Source of the DNA: Thermoflexales bacterium
GTDB lineage: Bacteria; Chloroflexota; Anaerolineae; Fen-1058
DNA length: 11,184 bases
Direction: 5' to 3'
Assembly: GCA_017882055.1 (NCBI GenBank)
Contig: JADGQE010000092.1
Location: 1 to 11,184 of the forward strand
This document shows, one piece after another, positions 6,527 through 11,184 of the stretch (position 1 is its first letter; each line of letters begins with the position of its first letter). The position numbers were made by a program, and so were the translations under genes. The notes beneath the pieces are model-generated. The model searched no databases. It was not told the DNA's origin and saw only the letters and a list, made by a program, of their open reading frames with translations.

Positions 6527-6786
6527 CTGGATTTGGTTACAGGAACCATAATTGAGTGTAACATACAACTGGGTACACGACGATCCCCAAAGCGGTAGCC
6601 CACAAATCGGGCAAACGTCTAGAGAGGTTGAGACAACCACGGGTGCGTGCCCTAGTCAACTTCATATCTGTTGGAAATGAATGAAAGCGCCCGGCCCCAG
6701 TCATAGGGTCGGGCAACGGAGGTTCGTTTTGGCGGCATTTGTTACTGCCGCAGAAACGGCTGCAAGTGTAGGGCAGGTCGGCCAGG
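6527..6786. other. Intergenic stretch upstream of the azoR-like gene
   Basis: No gene is supported here. It must hold the minus-strand promoter of the azoR-like gene, but no clear -35/-10 pair stands out. GTTACA (6536-6541) and TGTAAC (6557-6562) form a short inverted repeat 37 to 63 bases before the start codon that could be an operator. The hairpin at 6689-6714 lies in the same stretch. Confidence 0.45.
6689..6714 (-). terminator. Intrinsic terminator after the broken hutH copy
   Basis: GCCCGGCCC (6689-6697) pairs with GGGTCGGGC (6706-6714) with one G-T pair and an 8-base loop. On the minus strand it is followed by GCTTTCATTCATT. It lies about 73 bases beyond the stop of the hutH remnant and is related in sequence and flank to the hairpin at 5636-5662. 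Confidence 0.65.
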
Positions 6787-7353
6787 CTACTCCAAACTGC
6801 CGATCGCTTTTTCGACTTCGTCCAGAATCTCGCCAGATTCAACCAGGGCCTTCATCCGATTGTGATCGGGATACAACGGGCGATCGACGTCGAGGTGTTC
6901 CACATACTTGCGGATGATCGCGTGGGCCTTTTGAACGCCCTGCCCGTTGGTGAAGCCGCGGAAATCGAGCGCCTGAGCGGCCGCCATAAACTCGATGCCC
7001 AGGATGCCGTAAGCGTTATCCAGAATTTGCCCGTTCTTGAGAGCGGTGTTCATGCCCATCGAGACAAAGTCTTCTTGATCAGCAGCCGCCGGAATGGATT
7101 GAATGCTGGCCGGGGCCGAGAGGATGCGCTGCTCGACAATCAGCATGTCGGCGGTGTACTGACTAAACATCATCCCCGAGAACATGCCCGCGCCTTTGGT
7201 GAGAAATTCAGGTAAGCCCTGACTGAGGGCGGCGTTGGTTAAGCGGTAAGCGTCAAGCGGTATTCGGGCAGGAAAATCGGGTTGTCGCCCACACCGTTCA
7301 ATTCGATCTCGACCTGTTTGCGAGCGTGAGCGATGGCATCATGCGCGGCGCCG
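6787..7353 (-). pseudogene. hutH: Broken second copy of the 3' part of hutH
   Basis: This matches the intact hutH (9541-11064) from about its residue 288 to its stop codon. Compared with the intact gene it lacks 97 bases (the equivalent of 10000-10096), with a 2-base CG match at the break, and the shift creates a TAA (7239-7241) directly after the Leu-Thr-Leu-Thr segment. The first 287 codons, including the cofactor triad, are absent; at 7353/7354 the sequence switches to the dispersed repeat. The remaining 3' piece (stop to Met at 7185) still reads cleanly for 132 residues. It is about 93% identical in DNA, yet only about four residues differ in roughly 150, so nearly all changes are silent. 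No working lyase can be made. Confidence 0.93.
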
Positions 7354-7363
7354 CGAATGCGAC

Positions 7364-7559
7364 GTTGAGCCAGTTGACGACGCGCGCCCGCAGTGGTATT
7401 CGCGGGTTCTTTGGGCCGGACTCGGACGAGTACGAGCAGGCCGGTGCCTGCGGCGCGCACCAGCGAGCGCAAGAAACCCACGCGCAAAGCGAAGTAGTCA
7501 TCAGTAGAGTTGTTGGCAGGAACAAAATCTCCCCGAACGCCTGTTGCCTTCGGGGAGAT
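7364..7559 (-). repeat. Dispersed repeat, copy B (196 bp), joined to the hutH remnant
   Basis: This is the second, direct copy of the repeat at 5349-5544. Its open minus-strand frame (Pro-Ala-Asn-Asn-Ser-Thr-Asp-Asp-Tyr-Phe) runs across the junction in frame with the hutH remnant and continues as Gly-Ala-Ala-His-Asp-Ala until the frameshift stop at 7239. A TTG at 7485-7487 could open an 82-codon chimeric frame, but no ribosome binding site supports it. The hairpin end lies 60 bases beyond the stop of the anti-sigma/hydrolase gene. Confidence 0.8.
7527..7559 (-). terminator. Terminator of the sigma/anti-sigma operon, within repeat copy B
   Basis: ATCTCCCCGAA (7527-7537) pairs with TTCGGGGAGAT (7549-7559) around an 11-base loop. 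On the minus strand the stem is followed by TTTTGTTCC. It sits 60 bases after the stop codon at 7620, the expected place for the end of the transcript. Confidence 0.75.
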
Positions 7560-7619
7560 CGCCGGTCACTGCTATATCTTGGTTTGCAGCCAATCTCTTT
7601 GGTTTGCTTTGTATCCTCG

Positions 7620-8861
7620 TTAGGGTTTGATCTTCTCAATCGCCAGTTGAATGGCCTGGACGACCATCTGCGGCTGATCGCGCTGAATGAAGTGCCCGCT
7701 GTTGTCAGCCACCAGACGAACACTGTTCGTTGAGAGCGCCAACAATTGCTGTTCCTGTTGGGCCAGCATAGCAGCCATTTGCCCGGCATAAGGTTCACTA
7801 CCCGAGGCGACCTTACCGGGAGCAACCAGCACGAGCGGTAAATCACCGAGTGTGCCGGCCGCCCGTACTTGATCGGCGCTGGTCAACCAATCGTCAACCG
7901 ATAGACCCTCGCCCTTATTGGCCATTTCTTGACGAGTGCTCTCCAGATCAGCCGGGTAAGGCGCTAAGATTGCCAACGTGCCGGAGATCATATCTTCGTG
8001 GAAGGGAGCAACGAACACTAACGCTGCCACCTGATCGCGGTGTTGGGCCGTATACAACCGGTCGATCCAGTTACTGGTCGAATGAGAGACCAGCACATAC
8101 GGTCCCGGAATTTTCGCTTTATCCAGTAAGGCAGCGAGTTCATTAGCCATCTGCTGGCTGGTGCGCGGCTCAGGGCCAGGTGAGCTGGACCCTAAACCGG
8201 CGCGATCATAAGCGCACACCCGCGTGAACTTGCCCACAGCAGATATGACCGATTGCCAAGTGATCCACGCTTCACTGGGGCCTCCATTCAGCACCACGGT
8301 CGGGCTGCCTTTGCCATAACAGTGGAGATGCAAAGTGGCAACCCCAATGTCAACGCGTTCATCCAACCAGTCAGGCAGCACGTTACTGCCTGACGCCTGC
8401 GGTGTTGACGCGTCTGCCAATGTTGGCAACGCCGACGGCGATGTTGGCATGCTTGTCAATGTCGGAAGCGTCGTCGGCGTCAACGTGTTCGGTGTTACAG
8501 CGGTGGGCGAATTGGCCGCCGTCGATTGGGCCCGCGCCGAGAATAACGCAACAAAGATCACAACGACCGCGAGCAGTGCTGCCACACCCAGAGCATTATT
8601 CAAAATTCGCCTAGACATGGTCTGTCTCCTGATTCGTGCCTGAAATCTATTTTCTAGCTGAGGATCGGGTCGAAGCCCATCCCAACGTTCGTGCAAGACT
8701 CGGCCCAGCGTCGATTGAAGTGCGGTGAGCTCGGCTGCATACGCTCGGCATTCAGCGCATTCAGCCAGATGCTGATCTAGCTCGACCCGCTCCGCGACAC
8801 TCAATTGCTCGCGTCCCGTGTCCAGGACACGACAGACCCGATCATGCGTCAATGCCGTCAT
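7620..8861 (-). CDS. Membrane anti-sigma factor fused to an extracytoplasmic alpha/beta hydrolase domain
   Basis: With the ATG at 8859-8861 this is 413 residues; a TTG two codons earlier is possible, but the ATG forms an ATGA overlap with the sigma factor stop, the usual coupling. Residues 1-80 resemble a zinc-binding anti-sigma domain: His31-x3-Cys35-x2-Cys38 (zf-HC2 type), then an amphipathic helix. A basic stretch leads into one membrane helix at about 88-108. A Thr/Pro/Ser linker (about 112-163) spans the wall side. Residues about 165-413 are an alpha/beta hydrolase: Asn-Gly-Gly-Pro oxyanion loop near 192-195, Tyr-Asp-Arg-Ala-Gly-Leu-Gly at 218-224, Ser-His-Ser261-Thr-Ser at the nucleophile elbow, and Gly-His390-Phe near the end. 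The elbow has Ser where the usual Gly residues stand, but the Ser nucleophile and His remain. Its ligand or substrate is unknown; the layout suggests the outer domain controls release of the sigma factor. Confidence 0.87.
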   Translation of the reverse strand: MTALTHDRVCRVLDTGREQLSVAERVELDQHLAECAECRAYAAELTALQSTLGRVLHERWDGLRPDPQLENRFQARIRRQTMSRRILNNALGVAALLAVVVIFVALFSARAQSTAANSPTAVTPNTLTPTTLPTLTSMPTSPSALPTLADASTPQASGSNVLPDWLDERVDIGVATLHLHCYGKGSPTVVLNGGPSEAWITWQSVISAVGKFTRVCAYDRAGLGSSSPGPEPRTSQQMANELAALLDKAKIPGPYVLVSHSTSNWIDRLYTAQHRDQVAALVFVAPFHEDMISGTLAILAPYPADLESTRQEMANKGEGLSVDDWLTSADQVRAAGTLGDLPLVLVAPGKVASGSEPYAGQMAAMLAQQEQQLLALSTNSVRLVADNSGHFIQRDQPQMVVQAIQLAIEKIKP

Positions 8862-9421
8862 TTCCAATCAACCTTTCCTTGCAACGCGACACGTAAAGTT
8901 GCATATGCAGCGCTCAATCGAGCGCGAACCGTGCGATCGCTGACGCCCAGAATCTGTGCGATACACTCCTGATGGAGTTGATGGTAATAACGCAAAATGA
9001 CAACTTCACGTTCTTTGTCCTTTAGGGCTTTGATCGCCTGCCAGATAGCCGCATCAGTTTCACGCTCGGCGACCTGCTGCTCGACCTGCTCAGACGTCTC
9101 GGCATTCACCCGGGAAAAAACTTGCAGAACTTGCGCCAGCCGTTCGCGGGCACGGCGCTGGCGTAGGCGGCCACGACAAACATTCAACGCAATCGCATAC
9201 AGCCAGGTACTAAAACTCGACTCGCCGCGATACGAGCTTAAGTGATTGATTGCCGTCAAGAGCGCATCCTGGGTGGCCTCTTCGGCCTCGGCCGCATCGT
9301 CGAGCATGGACAGAGCCAGGCGGTATACGCTTGTACTGTAGGCGTGTACCAGCGACTCGATCGCAATGGGATCGCCCCCACAACTACGTGTAATCAGTTC
9401 GGCGGTATTGATGTGATCCAA
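8858..9421 (-). CDS. ECF-type RNA polymerase sigma factor
   Basis: An extracytoplasmic-function sigma factor. Region 2 begins at Ser-Val-Tyr-Arg-Leu-Ala with Asp-Ala-Ala-Glu-Ala-Glu-Glu-Ala-Thr-Gln-Asp and Phe-Ser-Thr-Trp-Leu-Tyr-Ala-Ile-Ala-Leu-Asn, which binds core polymerase and the -10 element. Region 4 (Lys-Glu-Arg-Glu-Val-Val-Ile-Leu-Arg-Tyr-Tyr, then Gln-Ile-Leu-Gly-Val-Ser-Asp-Arg-Thr-Val) reads the -35 element. The frame is open back to an ATG at 9511, but that start would put a terminator-like hairpin (9479-9508) inside the coding region, and family homology only begins near the TTG at 9419-9421, which gives 187 residues. Neither start has a good ribosome binding site. CATCTAA (9430-9436, minus strand) just before the TTG resembles an ECF -10 element, so a near-leaderless, self-activated transcript is possible. 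It overlaps the anti-sigma gene by four bases. Confidence 0.92.
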   Translation of the reverse strand: MDHINTAELITRSCGGDPIAIESLVHAYSTSVYRLALSMLDDAAEAEEATQDALLTAINHLSSYRGESSFSTWLYAIALNVCRGRLRQRRARERLAQVLQVFSRVNAETSEQVEQQVAERETDAAIWQAIKALKDKEREVVILRYYHQLHQECIAQILGVSDRTVRARLSAAYATLRVALQGKVDWK

Positions 9422-9478
9422 TTTGCTTATTAGATGCGGCTGGCGCGAAAAACCGGAAGTTAAGGAGAGAAGACAGAA

Positions 9479-9508
9479 ACACGAAGGCTCAGGATAGAAC
9501 CTTCGTGT
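9479..9508 (-). terminator. Terminator downstream of hutH
   Basis: ACACGAAGG (9479-9487) pairs perfectly with CCTTCGTGT (9500-9508) around a 12-base loop. On the minus strand it is followed by the T-rich TTCTGTCTTCTC. It lies 33 bases after the hutH stop and before the sigma factor gene, so it separates the two minus-strand units. Confidence 0.7.
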
Positions 9509-9540
9509 CATTTTAATTCAGGTAAGCGGCTGTGCTATAC

Positions 9541-11064
9541 CTATTCCATACTGCCGATCGCTTTTTCGACTTCGTCCAGAATCTCGCCAGATTCAACCAG
9601 GGCCTTCATCCTATTGTTATCGGGATACAATGGGCGATCGACGTCGAGGTGTTCCACATACTTGCGGATGATCGCGTGCGCCTTTTGAACGCCCTGCCCG
9701 TTGGTGAAGCCGCGGAAATCGAGCGCCTGGGCAGCCGCCATAAACTCGATGCCCAGGATGCCGTAAGCGTTATCCAAAATTTGCCCGTTCTTCAAAGCGG
9801 TGTTCATACCCATCGAGACGAAGTCCTCCTGGTCGGCAGCGGCAGGAATGGACTGGATGCTGGCCGGGGCCGAGAGGATGCGCTGCTCGACGATCAGCAT
9901 GTCGGCGGTGTATTGACTGAGCATCATCCCTGAGAACATCCCGGCTCCCTTGGTGAGAAATTCGGGTAAGCCCTGACTGAGAGCCGAGTTGGTCAAGCGA
10001 TTCAAGCGGCGCTCCGAGAGCACGCACACCATGGTGATCGCCGTGCCGGCCATATCCATCGGCAAGGATACCGGCGACCCCTGGAAGTTTGCTCCGGTAA
10101 GGGTCAAGCGGTATTCGGGCAGGAAAATCGGGTTGTCGCCCACACCGTTCAATTCGATCTCAACTTGTTTGCGGGCGTGAGCGATGGCATCGTGCGCGGC
10201 GCCGATCACCTGGGGCGTGGAACGCATCGAATAGGCATCCTGCACCTTGGTCTTGATTTTGCCGGTCTTGAGATCGCTGCCCTCGATGCACTTGAGAATT
10301 GCCTGGGAACTACGGATCGCGCCGGCGAAACCGCGCAGTTGGTGCAGGCGCACATCGTACGGTTTCAGGTTGGCGAGCAAGGCTTCCAGGCTCATCGCCG
10401 CGGCGATCTCGGCCTGCTTGAGCCAACGATTCATGTCGTACAGATGCAACGCGCTCATGGCGGTGAGCAAGTTCGAGCCGTTGATGACCGCGAGACCATC
10501 GCGCGCTTGCAAATCGGGGACGGGGATGCCGGCCCGCTCCATCGCCACGTGACCGGGCAGACGCTCCCCTTGATAGAAAGCCTCGCCTTCGCCCATCAAT
10601 AACAAAGCCAGCTGGGCCATCGGAGCCAGATCGCCACACGCCCCGACTGAACCTTTCTGGCACACGACCGGCGTGAGGCCCTGGTTGAGCATCGCGATCA
10701 GCGTCAGCGTGATCTCTGGACGGCAACCCGAATTGCCGTGAGCGTGGACGTTGATACGCCCGGCCATAGCAGCCCGCACGTGCTCAATGGGAGCCGGGTC
10801 ACCGATACCCGCCGCGTGGTTGTAGATCAAGTAACGCTGGAATTGCAGCACCTGCTCATCCGACAGGATGATTTCAGAGAATTCGCCGATGCCAGTGTTC
10901 GTGCCATACATGGTCTCGCGCGCCTTGAGCTTCTCCTCTAACATGACGCGGCAAATCTTGATGCGTTCGAGTGCTTCGGGGGCCAACTCCACCGGCTCGC
11001 CGTAGCGGGCGATGCGTGCTAACTTTTCGAGGGTCAAGCCAGAACCATCTATCACTATCGTCAT
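9541..11064 (-). CDS. hutH: Histidine ammonia-lyase family enzyme with Ala-Cys-Gly cofactor triad
   Basis: At 507 residues this is full length for the family, which removes ammonia from histidine (or a related aromatic amino acid) to give urocanate in histidine breakdown. The cofactor (MIO) forms by self-cyclisation of an internal triad; here it is Ala142-Cys143-Gly144 in Gly-Ser-Val-Gly-Ala-Cys-Gly-Asp-Leu-Ala-Pro, with Cys coded by TGT, instead of the usual Ser. Other active-site positions of the P. putida enzyme are kept: Tyr53, His83, Asn195, Gln275, Tyr278, Arg281, Phe327 and Glu413. His83 favours histidine over phenylalanine. Two usual histidines differ: Asn-Phe-Gln-Gly (326-329) and Gln-Glu-Asp-Phe (412-415). 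AAGGAGAT stands six bases before the ATG. No hutU, hutI or hutG gene is beside it, so the substrate is not certain. Confidence 0.9.
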   Translation of the reverse strand: MTIVIDGSGLTLEKLARIARYGEPVELAPEALERIKICRVMLEEKLKARETMYGTNTGIGEFSEIILSDEQVLQFQRYLIYNHAAGIGDPAPIEHVRAAMAGRINVHAHGNSGCRPEITLTLIAMLNQGLTPVVCQKGSVGACGDLAPMAQLALLLMGEGEAFYQGERLPGHVAMERAGIPVPDLQARDGLAVINGSNLLTAMSALHLYDMNRWLKQAEIAAAMSLEALLANLKPYDVRLHQLRGFAGAIRSSQAILKCIEGSDLKTGKIKTKVQDAYSMRSTPQVIGAAHDAIAHARKQVEIELNGVGDNPIFLPEYRLTLTGANFQGSPVSLPMDMAGTAITMVCVLSERRLNRLTNSALSQGLPEFLTKGAGMFSGMMLSQYTADMLIVEQRILSAPASIQSIPAAADQEDFVSMGMNTALKNGQILDNAYGILGIEFMAAAQALDFRGFTNGQGVQKAHAIIRKYVEHLDVDRPLYPDNNRMKALVESGEILDEVEKAIGSME

Positions 11065-11184
11065 ATGGATCTCCTTTGGAATTGGGGTATTTGTTTACCG
11101 CGTTTCCTGGAATGTCATTCTGAGATGTCCATCCCTCAAGCGTGATGCGTGAGGGCAGAAACTTGTAGGCGCCGATCGCGCTAT
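11065..11184 (-). promoter_or_regulatory. Upstream region of hutH
   Basis: It contains the hutH ribosome binding site (AAGGAGAT, minus strand, about 11071-11078) and a weak 6-bp inverted repeat, CCCTCA/TGAGGG, near 11131-11155. The promoter should be here, but no convincing -35/-10 pair was found. The window ends before any upstream gene. Confidence 0.5.

Noticed and set aside
7239..7487. An 82-codon chimeric gene joining repeat B and the hutH remnant
   Set aside because: The frame exists but begins with a TTG lacking a ribosome binding site, ends at a deletion-made stop and has no complete domain. It is better described as part of a pseudogene.
5349..7559. Composite transposon made of repeats A and B
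   Set aside because: There is no transposase, no terminal inverted repeats and no target site duplication next to either copy, so a transposon call is not supported.
7298..7846. A 182-codon minus-strand frame across the end of the hydrolase gene, the hairpin and repeat copy B
   Set aside because: It is out of frame with both the hydrolase and the hutH remnant and crosses a strong terminator. The composition is rich in Arg, Ser, Trp and Cys, as in a shadow frame.
9422..9511. N-terminal 30 residues of the longest sigma factor frame
   Set aside because: They overlap a 9-bp terminator hairpin of the upstream hutH unit and show no sigma region 2 similarity.

Overview
The window looks like a chromosomal segment of a moderately GC-rich bacterium, most plausibly a member of the Chloroflexota (Anaerolineae-like). 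This is an inference from gene style: Pro/Thr-rich extracytoplasmic linkers, an FHA protein with a C-terminal anchor, and many hairpin-ended intergenic repeats. No rRNA or other marker gene is present to confirm it. No tRNA, CRISPR array or intact transposase was seen.

Left part (1-1800): a membrane protein cut off by the window edge, related to the LiaI/LiaF-type membrane region, is followed by its own promoter-driven neighbour, an FHA-domain protein with a proline-rich linker and one transmembrane helix. A strong bidirectional terminator separates these + strand genes from a convergent MaoC-like hot-dog dehydratase. The dehydratase has a clear housekeeping promoter just beyond a patch of inverted 7-bp repeats.

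Iron block (1913-4950, minus strand): fur, feoA, feoB and feoC form one tight operon. The Fur-family regulator comes first and a 10-bp inverted repeat lies directly in front of it, so the block probably reports on and controls its own ferrous iron uptake.

Right part (5000-9540): this is a repeat-rich, rearranged accessory region. It holds a 196-bp dispersed repeat in two direct copies, an azoR-like flavin NADH oxidoreductase between them, a broken second copy of the 3' end of hutH fused to one repeat copy, several hairpin terminators, and an ECF sigma factor translationally coupled to an unusual membrane anti-sigma factor that carries an alpha/beta-hydrolase domain outside the membrane.

Right end (9541-11064): an intact histidine ammonia-lyase family gene whose cofactor-forming triad reads Ala-Cys-Gly instead of the usual Ala-Ser-Gly. 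The broken copy differs from it almost only at silent sites, so it was a working gene for most of its separate history and was broken late.

The most interesting items are the sigma/anti-sigma-hydrolase pair, the Cys-type ammonia-lyase with its recently broken paralogue, and the dispersed repeat whose hairpin stem is conserved while its loop is not.
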